NCBI GenBank assembly: GCA_944392335.1
Contig: CALXWJ010000088.1
Location: 1 to 64,000 of the forward strand
Reading direction: 5' to 3'
Origin: an uncultured Clostridia bacterium
Lineage (GTDB): Bacteria > Bacillota > Clostridia > UBA1381
DNA length: 64,000 nt
The notes under the pieces are model-generated. The model was not told where the DNA came from. It did no database searches and saw only the letters and a list, made by a program, of their open reading frames with translations. The position numbers and the translations under genes were made by a program. Shown piece after piece: positions 43,959 through 50,554 of this stretch; positions within the stretch are counted from its first letter, which is position 1, and every line of letters begins with the position of its first letter.

Positions 43959-44273
43959 CAGTATACTACCCTCTCGTATTTATTAATCTGATGTGTCCTT
44001 TTTATTAATAAAATATTAACATATTTTACCAATCAGCACAATTGGTTAAATACGACTTTTTTTATTTGAAACAGGGTTAAATACGACTTTTTAGCCCTGT
44101 GTTCAGACACATACATTTTTATATTTTAATACATTGTTCCTGATATATCACTTATTCATTTTATCCTTTAACTCCATATATAGTAATTATGAATATATAA
44201 TCAATAAAATTACAAATAATAATATAAAAAATGGCTATATATAAAATGTTATATGGGTATAAGAATTTTGATA
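43959..44273. other. Intergenic between regulator and adhE
   Basis: This is a divergent, very AT-rich control region. It holds the 18-bp direct repeats and hairpin at 44044-44100 (listed separately) and, to the right, the adhE promoter. I see no gene. A convincing minus-strand promoter for the response regulator could not be picked out. Confidence 0.4.
44044..44100. repeat. Two 18-bp direct repeats and an inverted repeat
   Basis: GGTTAAATACGACTTTTT occurs identically at 44044-44061 and 44075-44092, a 31-bp period (about three helical turns). The second copy sits inside an inverted repeat, ACAGGG...CCCTGT (44071-44076 and 44095-44100, with an inner TAAA/TTTA). Spacing by whole turns fits a dimeric activator bound on one DNA face, probably the YesN-type regulator encoded alongside. 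Confidence 0.6.
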
Positions 44274-44302
44274 TTGCAAAAAGGCCAAAACTTTGTTAAA
44301 AT
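44274..44302 (+). promoter_or_regulatory. adhE promoter
   Basis: TTGCAA (44274-44279), 17-bp spacer, TAAAAT (44297-44302). The -10 lies inside the Rex operator, so Rex binding would exclude RNA polymerase. Confidence 0.6.
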
Positions 44303-44310
44303 ATTAACAA
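44293..44310. promoter_or_regulatory. Rex operator of adhE
   Basis: TTGTTAA-AATA-TTAACAA is a perfect match to the Rex consensus TTGTTAANNNNTTAACAA. Rex is the NADH-sensing repressor of fermentation genes; adhE is its classic target. High NADH would release Rex and induce adhE. Confidence 0.9.
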
Positions 44311-44376
44311 AGAAACAGCGGGGATAATTTTAAACAAAATTATTTAAGCTGAATAAAAAAGTTAGGAGAATAGCTT

Positions 44377-46980
44377 ATGAGTAAAAATTATGAAATTGTG
44401 GACAGTATCGAAAAACTTGAAGCGGCATTAAAAAAGACCAGGGCAGCACAAGAAAAGTTTTCAAAGTTTTCTCAAAAACAGGTAGATGAGATCTTTAAAG
44501 CTGCGGCTATCGCCGCGAATAAAGCAAGGATCCCTCTTGCCAAAATGGCCGTTGAAGAAACGGGAATGGGCGTAGTTGAAGACAAGATTATTAAAAATCA
44601 CTATGCTGCCGAATATATTTACAACGCATATAAAAATACAAAGACATGCGGGGTTATTGAAGAAGACAAAGCATTCGGGATCAAAAAGATCGCGGAGCCT
44701 ATAGGCGTCATTGCAGCGGTAATTCCGACCACTAACCCTACATCAACCGCAATATTCAAAACTCTGATAGCTTTAAAAACCAGAAACGGTATAATCATAA
44801 GCCCTCATCCGAGAGCTAAAAAAAGTACGATCGAAGCTGCAAAAGTAGTATTGGAAGCAGCCGTTGCCGCGGGAGCTCCCGAAGATATTATCGGATGGAT
44901 CGATGTTCCGAGTCTTGATCTGACAAATATGATCATGAAGGAATCAGACACAATTCTTGCAACAGGCGGTCCCGGCATGGTTAAGGCTGCATATTCGAGC
45001 GGAAAACCCGCATTGGGCGTTGGCGCCGGAAATACTCCTGCCATTATTGACGACAGTGCGGATATCTTACTGGCAGTAAACTCGATCATTCATTCAAAGA
45101 CATTTGATAACGGTATGATTTGTGCTTCCGAGCAATCTGTAATTGTATTGGACAGTGTTTATAATAAAGTAAAAAAAGAATTCGCGGACAGAGGATGTTA
45201 TTTCTTAAATAAGGAAGAAACAGAAAAGGTAAGAAAAACAATTCTTATAAACGGTGCGTTAAATGCTAAAATCGTTGGTCAAAAACCATATACTATCGCA
45301 AAGCTTGCGGGTGTAGACGTACCTGAAGAAACAAAGATAATTATCGGTGAAGTAACAAGCGTTGATATAAGCGAAGAATTTGCCCATGAAAAATTATCTC
45401 CGGTATTGGCAATGTACAAAGCAAAGACATTTGATGATGCATTGAACAAAGCCGAAAGATTAATAGCTGACGGAGGATTCGGCCACACCGCTTCCATATA
45501 TTTGAACGTTGCTTCCGAGCAGGACAAGCTGAATGAATTCTCTTCAAGAATGAAAACCTGCCGTATTCTTGTAAATACTCCTTCTTCACAGGGCGGTATC
45601 GGTGATATGTATAACTTTAAATTAGCTCCGTCATTAACATTGGGATGCGGCTCATGGGGCGGCAACTCTGTTTCAGAAAACGTAGGAGTTAAACATTTGT
45701 TAAATATCAAGACGGTAGCCGAGAGGAGAGAAAATATGCTTTGGTTCAGAGCGCCTGAAAAGGTTTATATTAAAAAAGGATGTCTTCCTGTTGCACTTGA
45801 TGAATTAAAGAATGTAATGGGTAAGAAAAAGGCATTTATCGTAACAGACAGCTTCTTATATCACAATGGCTTCACAAAGCCGATTACCGATAAATTGGAT
45901 GAAATGGGTATAACACATACAACATTCTTTGATGTTGAGCCCGATCCTACATTGGCTTGCGCTATTGCAGGCGCTGAACAAATGAGATCCTTTGAGCCTG
46001 ACTGCATTATAGCATTGGGCGGCGGAAGCGCTATGGACGCCGGTAAAATCATGTGGGTATTATATGAACATCCCGAAGCTGACTTTATGGACATGGCAAT
46101 GAGATTTATCGATATCAGAAAGAGGGTTTATACTTTCCCGAAAATGGGAGAAAAGGCATACTTTATTGCTGTTCCCACATCTGCCGGCACAGGTTCTGAG
46201 GTTACACCCTTCGCAGTTATTACCGACGAAAAAACAGGCGTTAAATATCCTCTTGCTGACTATGAATTACTCCCGAACATGGCAATTATAGATACAGATA
46301 TGCATATGAGCGCTCCAAAAGGTTTGACTGCCGCTTCCGGTATCGACGCCGTAACTCACGCGTTGGAAGCATATGCGTCAATGATGGCTACCGACTATAC
46401 AGACGGTCTTGCTGTTCAAGCATTAAAAACAATATTTAAATATTTACCAAGAGCATATGACAACGGTCAGGTTGATGTTGAAGCAAGAGAAAAAATGGCT
46501 AATGCGGCTACAATGGCAGGTATGGCGTTTGCCAATGCATTCCTTGGAATATGTCACTCGATGGCACACAAATTGGGCGCTTTCCATCACCTGCCTCACG
46601 GTGTTGCAAATGCGTTGATGATAGATGAAGTTATCAGATTTAACGCAGCAGAAGTTCCTGTTAAAATGGGTACCTTCCCGCAATATGATCACCCTCATAC
46701 CATGGCAAGATATGCAGAAGTTGCAGATGCTTTAGGCTTTGGCGGAAAAACAGATGCGGATAAGGTTGAAAATCTTATCAAAGAAATAGATAAGTTAAAA
46801 GAAAAAGTAGGTATTAAAAAGACAATTAAAGAATATGGAATAGATGAGGCTGACTTCCTTGCAAGACTTGATGAAATGACCGAACAGGCATTTGACGACC
46901 AATGTACGGGAGCAAACCCAAGATATCCATTAATGAGTGAAATTAAACAAATGTATCTTAATGCATATTACGGAAAATAA
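44377..46980 (+). CDS. Bifunctional acetaldehyde-CoA / alcohol dehydrogenase
   Basis: The 867-residue AdhE converts acetyl-CoA to acetaldehyde and then to ethanol, consuming two NADH, and forms spirosomes in the cytoplasm. Residues 1-445 are the aldehyde dehydrogenase domain with catalytic C249 (GMICASEQ); residues ~455-867 are the iron-dependent alcohol dehydrogenase domain (ALGGGSAMDAGKIMW, GICHSMAHKLGAFHHLPHG). The length is normal for the family. GGAGA lies before the ATG. Codon use is more biased than in the glycan locus, as expected for a highly expressed gene. A Rex operator overlaps its promoter. It is transcribed alone, opposite to the glycan locus. Confidence 0.97.
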   Translation: MSKNYEIVDSIEKLEAALKKTRAAQEKFSKFSQKQVDEIFKAAAIAANKARIPLAKMAVEETGMGVVEDKIIKNHYAAEYIYNAYKNTKTCGVIEEDKAFGIKKIAEPIGVIAAVIPTTNPTSTAIFKTLIALKTRNGIIISPHPRAKKSTIEAAKVVLEAAVAAGAPEDIIGWIDVPSLDLTNMIMKESDTILATGGPGMVKAAYSSGKPALGVGAGNTPAIIDDSADILLAVNSIIHSKTFDNGMICASEQSVIVLDSVYNKVKKEFADRGCYFLNKEETEKVRKTILINGALNAKIVGQKPYTIAKLAGVDVPEETKIIIGEVTSVDISEEFAHEKLSPVLAMYKAKTFDDALNKAERLIADGGFGHTASIYLNVASEQDKLNEFSSRMKTCRILVNTPSSQGGIGDMYNFKLAPSLTLGCGSWGGNSVSENVGVKHLLNIKTVAERRENMLWFRAPEKVYIKKGCLPVALDELKNVMGKKKAFIVTDSFLYHNGFTKPITDKLDEMGITHTTFFDVEPDPTLACAIAGAEQMRSFEPDCIIALGGGSAMDAGKIMWVLYEHPEADFMDMAMRFIDIRKRVYTFPKMGEKAYFIAVPTSAGTGSEVTPFAVITDEKTGVKYPLADYELLPNMAIIDTDMHMSAPKGLTAASGIDAVTHALEAYASMMATDYTDGLAVQALKTIFKYLPRAYDNGQVDVEAREKMANAATMAGMAFANAFLGICHSMAHKLGAFHHLPHGVANALMIDEVIRFNAAEVPVKMGTFPQYDHPHTMARYAEVADALGFGGKTDADKVENLIKEIDKLKEKVGIKKTIKEYGIDEADFLARLDEMTEQAFDDQCTGANPRYPLMSEIKQMYLNAYYGK

Positions 46981-47083
46981 TATTTCCGGATATAGATAAA
47001 CAATAAGTCTGGATAAACCCGGTGAATATCAGTTTATCAGATCGCAATATTATGTTTTTGCTATAGCTGCAAACTTATATATC

Positions 47084-47130
47084 GCCGCGGTTTATTTCAG
47101 ATCTTATAGCCGCGGCATATTTATTTGTGC
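47084..47130 (+). terminator. Terminator after adhE
   Basis: GCCGCGG (47084-47090) pairs with CCGCGGC (47110-47116), loop of 19 nt, followed by the T-rich ATATTTATTTGT. Confidence 0.5.
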
Positions 47131-47164
47131 CGCCCGCCGAAACCGGAGGAATGGAGGACTAAAT

Positions 47165-47914
47165 ATGAAACTCGATAAAGTTATAGCTGTCAGTGCCGGA
47201 AAAAAAATCTACAGAACAGACGACACTGCAATAAAAGTTTTTGATGAATCTTATTTAAAATCTGATATATTGAACGAAGCATTGAATCAGGCACGTATTG
47301 AAGAAACCGGTCTGAATATTGCAAAGCTGAAAGAAGTTATGAGAATTGACGGAAAATGGGCTATTGCATCAGATTATATCGAAGGAAAAACCCTTGCGCA
47401 GCTTATGCAGGAAAATCCGGATAAAACAGATGAATATCTTAATATGTTTGTTGATCTGCAACTAGAGGTCCACAAAAAAACAGCACCGTTATTAAACAAG
47501 CTTAAAGATAAAATGCACCGGAAAATATCAATGGCAGATATCGACGCCACAACAAGATATGACTTGCATACCAGGCTGGAAGCAATGCCAAAACACAATA
47601 AGGTTTGTCACGGCGATTTTAATCCCAGCAATATTATTATCACTAAGGATAATACACCGTATATTCTTGACTGGTCTCATGCAACCCAGGGCAATGCCTC
47701 TGCAGATGTTGCAAGAACATATTTATTATTCTGTTTAAACAAAGATACTGATCTTGCAAAAAAATACCTTAATCTTTTCTGTACAAAGAGCGATACGGCA
47801 AGACAATATGTTGAATCATGGATGCCTATCGTTGCTGCTTCACAGTCGGTAAAGGGCAAACCTGAAGAACGCGAATTTTTATTGTCATGGGTTAACGTTG
47901 TTGACTATGAATAA
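47165..47914 (+). CDS. APH-fold kinase (aminoglycoside phosphotransferase family)
   Basis: The 249-residue soluble protein has a small-molecule-kinase fold. The N-lobe has AIKVFD with the ATP-binding Lys near residue 24; the catalytic loop is VCHGDFNPSNIII (D151 as base, N156 for metal), and the metal motif ILDWSHATQGN is near 167. This is the shape of choline/aminoglycoside kinases; the natural substrate is unknown and resistance is not implied. GGAGG sits 9 nt before the ATG. It stands alone between adhE and the tRNA and has its own terminator. Confidence 0.8.
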   Translation: MKLDKVIAVSAGKKIYRTDDTAIKVFDESYLKSDILNEALNQARIEETGLNIAKLKEVMRIDGKWAIASDYIEGKTLAQLMQENPDKTDEYLNMFVDLQLEVHKKTAPLLNKLKDKMHRKISMADIDATTRYDLHTRLEAMPKHNKVCHGDFNPSNIIITKDNTPYILDWSHATQGNASADVARTYLLFCLNKDTDLAKKYLNLFCTKSDTARQYVESWMPIVAASQSVKGKPEEREFLLSWVNVVDYE

Positions 47915-47933
47915 TAAATAATTTTAAATAAAT

Positions 47934-47989
47934 ATTCGGTATATCAGACTTTTGATTCCGATATACCGAATTAATTTTATATTTTTTTA
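47934..47989 (+). terminator. Terminator after the kinase gene
   Basis: ATTCGGTATATC (47934-47945) pairs perfectly with GATATACCGAAT (47960-47971), then TTTTATATTTTTTT. Confidence 0.9.
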
Positions 47990-47998
47990 AAAAATTAC

Positions 47999-48027
47999 TT
48001 GACATGTATCTGATTTTAGTATATAAT
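47999..48027 (+). promoter_or_regulatory. tRNA-Thr promoter
   Basis: TTGACA (47999-48004), 17-bp spacer, TATAAT (48022-48027): a perfect sigma-A promoter 11 bp before the tRNA. Confidence 0.92.
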
Positions 48028-48038
48028 TACTATGTTGT

Positions 48039-48114
48039 GCTGATGTAGCTCAGTCGGCAGAGCACTACATTGGTAGTGTAGAGGTCACGAGTTCGACTCT
48101 CGTCATCAGCTCCA
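48039..48114 (+). tRNA. tRNA-Thr (anticodon GGU)
   Basis: The 76-nt cloverleaf has acceptor arms GCTGATG and CATCAGC, D arm with AGCTCAGTCGGCAGAGC, anticodon stem CTACA/TGTAG with loop TTGGTAG (anticodon GGT, 34-36), T arm GAGTTCGACTC, and an encoded CCA at 48112-48114. The gene is single. It marks the border of an accessory island, a common integration point. Confidence 0.97.
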
Positions 48115-48120
48115 TAGAAA

Positions 48121-48159
48121 ATGGCTTGAAATCTATAGTTTCAAGCCATATCTTTTTTT
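48121..48159 (+). terminator. Terminator of tRNA-Thr
   Basis: ATGGCTTGAAA pairs with TTTCAAGCCAT over a 7-nt loop, followed by ATCTTTTTTT. Confidence 0.9.
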
Positions 48160-48184
48160 GTGCAATATATATAAACGCCCGATT

Positions 48185-48206
48185 TGGTGTTTATTTGGTG
48201 TTTATT
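48185..48206. repeat. Left island-boundary repeat
   Basis: This 22-bp sequence holds a tandem GGTGTTTATT. It matches 20 of 22 bases at 50960-50981 in the same orientation. Together they bracket the small-gene island beside tRNA-Thr and may be remnants of attachment-site or integrase arm sites. The rest of 48160-48414 shows no supported gene. Confidence 0.5.
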
Positions 48207-48414
48207 ATTGTATCTTTAGGCTCTTTTTTTTGCGTTGGCTCAATATAATATATACAAAACCGCAAACTTTTATACAAATATGCAAACAGCTATTATAACA
48301 GGAATTTTGAGCGGTGCAGAGCTGCAGGCGTAACAATTAGTTTTTGGTAAGGTTAAATATTTACGATTATACATTAAGGAGCGGAACATAAAATCCCGCT
48401 CCAATCTGATGGCT

Positions 48415-48678
48415 TTAATCCGGATCAACAACTCCGTTTTCCCACAATTCACATTCCGATATGTCTATATTTTCATTCCAAGCAATACCGCATCCGCCGC
48501 AATCCACATAAACATTTTTGAATAATGCAGGGTTTTCTTTGAGCGGCAAAAACATCTGTCCAAAATTGTCAAAAAGCTGTTTGACATCATATTTTTTTCG
48601 TACTCCATTAACAAAAAGCACTGATAACATCATATCGTTCAACGGTGTTACCTCTTTCACTCTGATGGATAAAGCCAT
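48415..48678 (-). CDS. DUF2442 family protein
   Basis: The 87-residue protein starts MALSIRVKEVTPLNDMMLSV and contains the family pattern of a short beta domain (GVRKKYDVKQLFDN, YVDCGGCGIAWNENIDISEC). GGGGTGATG precedes the ATG. It lies 32 nt after a DUF4160 gene; the two families are very often paired and have been suggested to be toxin-antitoxin-like, though the activity is unproven. Confidence 0.85.
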   Translation of the reverse strand: MALSIRVKEVTPLNDMMLSVLFVNGVRKKYDVKQLFDNFGQMFLPLKENPALFKNVYVDCGGCGIAWNENIDISECELWENGVVDPD

Positions 48679-48710
48679 AACATCACCCCTTTTCTGTTGT
48701 TTACGCTCAT

Positions 48711-48962
48711 TTATTCAAGCGGCGGCAATCTCTTTAAGGTTTTTGTGTCCCACATTTTCATTATGTCATTTTTATATTGTACCGCCCATTCTTTTATAAG
48801 CCTTTGCGCATTGTTTGGCAAATCTCCTTCAATCATTTCGAGTGTTTCAATATTAAAGCTACCGTTATATTCTCCGTATACTGCATGAAAATGCGGCGGA
48901 TTGTGTTCTTTCGTTAAAAATATTTTTATTATTATTCCATAAAATCGTGTTATCTCCGGCAT
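48711..48962 (-). CDS. DUF4160 family protein
   Basis: The 83-residue protein carries the DUF4160 signature: MPEITRFYGIIIKIFL, then EHNPPHFHAVYGEY near residue 20, and LIKEWAVQY near 55. AAGGGGG lies before the ATG. First gene of a two-gene unit with DUF2442. The conserved His pair (HFH) suggests metal or nucleic-acid contact. The function is unknown; it is a candidate partner in a toxin-antitoxin-like pair. Confidence 0.85.
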   Translation of the reverse strand: MPEITRFYGIIIKIFLTKEHNPPHFHAVYGEYNGSFNIETLEMIEGDLPNNAQRLIKEWAVQYKNDIMKMWDTKTLKRLPPLE

Positions 48963-49083
48963 TGTTAACCCCCTTTTTTACTTATATTATAATTCATTTG
49001 TTGTTGTTTTGTCAAGATTTTTTTGCCGTTTTCTCCGCACTTCTCATGATAAGATAAGTTTTATAGCTGTTTTAAATCCTACC

Positions 49084-49293
49084 TCAAATGCTGTTTTTTT
49101 GAGTATAATCTAACATTTCAAGAAATAACAAATTTTCTTTATCTGCCTTTTCATAATCTATATTATAATTTGGCTTTATATATGTATCATAATACTCTGT
49201 AAAATATTTCTCTGATTGTTTCGTTTCAAACGGGTTATCATTTTTCTTGTCCGCATTTAATGTGTCATATAACATAGATAATATGTCTTTCAT
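49084..49293 (-). CDS. Small hypothetical acidic protein of the island
   Basis: The 69-residue protein (MKDILSMLYDTLNADKKNDN start, many Tyr/Lys/Asp) is predicted helical. GAGGAG lies 9 nt upstream of the ATG, so it is probably translated. It resembles small proteins common in clostridial mobile elements (possibly DUF6809), but I am not certain of the family. Confidence 0.5.
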   Translation of the reverse strand: MKDILSMLYDTLNADKKNDNPFETKQSEKYFTEYYDTYIKPNYNIDYEKADKENLLFLEMLDYTQKNSI

Positions 49294-49327
49294 AATTTTT
49301 TACTCCTCATTTTGATATTTTTTTTAA

Positions 49328-49408
49328 TTAAATATTGACATTTGAGAGCGGCAATGTTATACTATGCTTGTGATTTATTTCATTTTGTGCCGCTCTCACG
49401 CGGTGCAT
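49328..49408 (-). CDS. Possible 26-residue peptide
   Basis: This short frame has a good AAGGGAG site before its ATG. Its middle (AAQNEINH) is also encoded, in the same phase, by a second copy of the underlying 26-bp repeat near 49718-49745. The ribosome binding site would lie inside the arm of the hairpin at 49411-49445. It may be a decayed fragment and not a gene. Confidence 0.25.
   Translation of the reverse strand: MHRVRAAQNEINHKHSITLPLSNVNI
49335..49363 (+). promoter_or_regulatory. Promoter of a candidate small RNA
   Basis: TTGACA (49335-49340), 17-bp spacer, TATACT (49358-49363). No credible plus-strand gene follows before the terminator about 85 bp on. Confidence 0.65.
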
Positions 49409-49457
49409 AACTCCCTTGTATTTGCTTTACCGCTCTGCAAGGGAGCTTTTATTTTTT
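49370..49457 (+). ncRNA. Candidate small RNA, about 88 nt
   Basis: The unit is bounded by a near-perfect promoter and an intrinsic terminator: CTCCCTTG (49411-49418) pairs with CAAGGGAG (49438-49445), followed by CTTTTATTTTTT. A TGCCGCTCTCA near its 5' part is complementary to the promoter-side TGAGAGCGGCA. It runs opposite to the 26-residue frame at 49328-49408, so it could be an antisense regulator. Prediction only. Confidence 0.4.
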
Positions 49458-49464
49458 CCCTCCC

Positions 49465-49734
49465 TTATGTGTATACTTCAATGGCATTGCTGTCATACAG
49501 GTTTGCCGCTTCCCTATTGAGTAATATTGTTATTTCGTCATTGGCATAATGTGTAAGATGTTCAAGTGCTTTTTGACCTATGCCGTATGTCACACCTTTT
49601 ACTTTGGTGGTTATTACTCTGCCCTTTATGATCGACCATGCTTTTTTAAAGGCTTCCGAAAGAGTTAAACCCATTTTCTTTAGTCGGTTAGCTGTTGTCG
49701 CTGCCTTTCTTCTTTTGATTGTGATTTATTTCAT
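49465..49734 (-). pseudogene. HIRAN-like protein, broken at the 5' end
   Basis: The readable part (49465-49674, 69 residues) begins MGLTLSEAFKKAWSIIKGRV and ends LLNREAANLYDSNAIEVYT, the core pattern of HIRAN DNA-end-binding domains, then stops early. Upstream in the same frame there is an ATG at 49734 with a good AAGGAG site, but the third codon is TAA; after it the frame continues open (ITIKRRKAATTANRLKKM) into the domain. This looks like a nonsense mutation plus a truncated C-terminus. An alternative is initiation at 49674, which has a poor ribosome binding site. It is expressed from the operator-controlled promoter at 49769-49797. Confidence 0.5.
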
Positions 49735-49768
49735 TTTGCGTCGCTCCTTTCTTTCATCTTACAAGGAT

Positions 49769-49797
49769 ATTATATTATACTGTACACAGTATGTCAA
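49769..49797 (-). promoter_or_regulatory. Minus-strand promoter with embedded operator
   Basis: TTGACA, 17-bp spacer, TATAAT on the minus strand, reading toward the HIRAN-like gene. The palindrome ATACTG-TACA-CAGTAT (49777-49792) fills the spacer. Confidence 0.75.
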
Positions 49798-49858
49798 TAT
49801 ATAATGTTGTATAAATATACTGGGTACATTTTGTATATTTTTATACTGGACACAGTAT
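49777..49858. promoter_or_regulatory. Operator cluster of a ribbon-helix-helix repressor
   Basis: Three ATACTG sites: ATACTGTACACAGTAT (49777-49792, both half-sites), ATACTGGGTACATTTT (49817-49832, one half-site) and ATACTGGACACAGTAT (49843-49858, both half-sites). The first lies in the spacer of the minus promoter and the third covers the -35 of the plus promoter, so one protein could control both. The adjacent ribbon-helix-helix gene is the obvious candidate. Confidence 0.65.
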
Positions 49859-49875
49859 TTAAAATGTGTTATAAT
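49847..49875 (+). promoter_or_regulatory. Promoter of the first ribbon-helix-helix gene
   Basis: TGGACA (49847-49852), 17-bp spacer, TATAAT (49870-49875); the -35 is inside the operator at 49843-49858. Confidence 0.7.
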
Positions 49876-49934
49876 TATGTTATAGTCGGAGAGGTAGAAA
49901 TAAAAATCTATATTTAACAGAAAGGAAAAGGAAC

Positions 49935-50153
49935 ATGGCAGAAAAAAAAGGTTATTATTCTGAAGTTCAAAAAAAAGCAACTGCAAAATATAATGCCAAA
50001 GCATATGACGAAATAAAAATGCGCGTTCAGAAAGGTAAAAAAGAAGTTATACAAGACATTGCTGCCAATCAAGGTAAAAGTTTAAACGGATATATAAAAG
50101 AGGCTGTGACGGATAAAATCAAAACCGACACCGGAGCGGATATAGAATTATAA
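49935..50153 (+). CDS. Ribbon-helix-helix (Arc-type) DNA-binding protein
   Basis: The 72-residue protein has a basic N-terminus. The beta-strand region (YDEIKMRVQKG) and two helices (KKEVIQDIAANQGKS, NGYIKEAVTDKI) form the Arc/MetJ fold, which binds DNA as a dimer. AAAGGAAAAGGA lies upstream of the ATG. Its promoter and the divergent one carry ATACTG operators, so autorepression is likely. A paralog lies at 50555-50752. Such proteins are typical of plasmids and integrative elements. Confidence 0.85.
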   Translation: MAEKKGYYSEVQKKATAKYNAKAYDEIKMRVQKGKKEVIQDIAANQGKSLNGYIKEAVTDKIKTDTGADIEL

Positions 50154-50265
50154 TAACCGAAACCGTTCTTCCCTCTACTTTTGAATATTATATATAGCAT
50201 GTGCATGTTTGAGCTGATATACAGAACATACAAACATGTACATGTATTTTTGTTTATTTAATACA
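50154..50265. other. Leader with ACATGT motifs
   Basis: No gene. The stretch holds GCATGTGCATGT (50197-50208) and the palindrome ACATGTACATGT (50234-50245), with a third ACATGT at 50269-50274 overlapping the next promoter. These could be operators for the toxin promoter, perhaps bound by the second ribbon-helix-helix protein. Confidence 0.35.
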
Positions 50266-50294
50266 TAGACATGTATCAAAAACTATCATATAAT
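50266..50294 (+). promoter_or_regulatory. Toxin mRNA promoter
   Basis: TAGACA (50266-50271), 17-bp spacer, TATAAT (50289-50294), about 64 bp before the small hydrophobic reading frame. Confidence 0.7.
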
Positions 50295-50357
50295 ATATAC
50301 AGTTAGAGAGGGAGCGGCGGCGGTTGTTTCCGACACCTACCTAAAGGGGGTGTTTAT

Positions 50358-50435
50358 GTGGATGAATTAGACATGATACTTACAGTTGTAATAATTGCAA
50401 TGTTGATTGAATTAATTAAACATATAAAGAAATAA
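50358..50435 (+). CDS. Candidate type I toxin, Fst/par-like membrane peptide
   Basis: The 25-residue peptide starts at a GTG with AAAGGGGG 7 nt upstream. It has an acidic N-terminus (VDELD), a single hydrophobic helix (MILTVVIIAMLIELI) and a basic tail (KHIKK), the layout of Fst, TxpA and related membrane-damaging toxins. It has its own promoter, and its stop codon touches a bidirectional terminator shared with a convergent antisense transcript. Too short for ordinary gene calling. The assignment rests on architecture, not on strong sequence identity. Confidence 0.6.
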   Translation: MDELDMILTVVIIAMLIELIKHIKK

Positions 50436-50508
50436 CCGCCACTTCTGCAAAAGTGACGGTTTAATTAAAAAACCCATTGCGGAAACAATCTTTGTCGTTC
50501 CCTTTCTG
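50430..50508 (-). ncRNA. Candidate antisense antitoxin RNA
   Basis: Convergent to the toxin mRNA, starting about 6 bp after a perfect minus-strand promoter and ending at the shared terminator. Its 5' end (GTCAGAAAGGGAACG... to TTGTTTCCG) is a diverged copy of the toxin mRNA 5' end (GTTAGAGAGGGAGCG... to TTGTTTCCG), differing mostly by A/G changes, so the two transcripts look like products of one inverted duplication. They overlap over the terminator region. Confidence 0.55.
50434..50461. terminator. Bidirectional terminator between toxin and antisense RNA
   Basis: AACCG and CACTT pair with AAGTG and CGGTT around a short loop; T-rich sequence lies on both sides (TTTAATT on plus, TTATTTCTTT on minus). 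Confidence 0.7.
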
Positions 50509-50534
50509 ACATTATTATATCAAAAAAATATAAT
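50506..50534 (+). promoter_or_regulatory. Promoter of the second ribbon-helix-helix gene
   Basis: CTGACA (50506-50511), 17-bp spacer, TATAAT (50529-50534). It overlaps the antisense promoter on the other strand, so the two would compete. Transcription would start almost at the ribosome binding site, giving a very short leader. Confidence 0.5.
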
Positions 50535-50542
50535 CTTGTCAA
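50514..50542 (-). promoter_or_regulatory. Antisense RNA promoter
   Basis: Minus strand TTGACA (50537-50542), 17-bp spacer, TATAAT (50514-50519). Perfect sigma-A promoter. It overlaps the plus-strand promoter at 50506-50534. Confidence 0.8.
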
Positions 50543-50554
50543 GAGGTGAGTTTT

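Noticed and set aside
44044-44092. CRISPR array
   Set aside because: Only two copies with a 13-bp gap, within a promoter region and without cas genes.
47165-47914. Antibiotic-resistance gene
   Set aside because: The APH fold is shared by many metabolic kinases; no specific resistance signature or mobile context is visible.
48270-48452. 60-residue minus-strand frame
   Set aside because: Overlaps the end of the DUF2442 gene, lacks a ribosome binding site and has no family features.
49364-49549. 61-residue plus-strand hydrophobic frame
   Set aside because: It crosses a strong intrinsic terminator and lies opposite the HIRAN-like coding region; no ribosome binding site.
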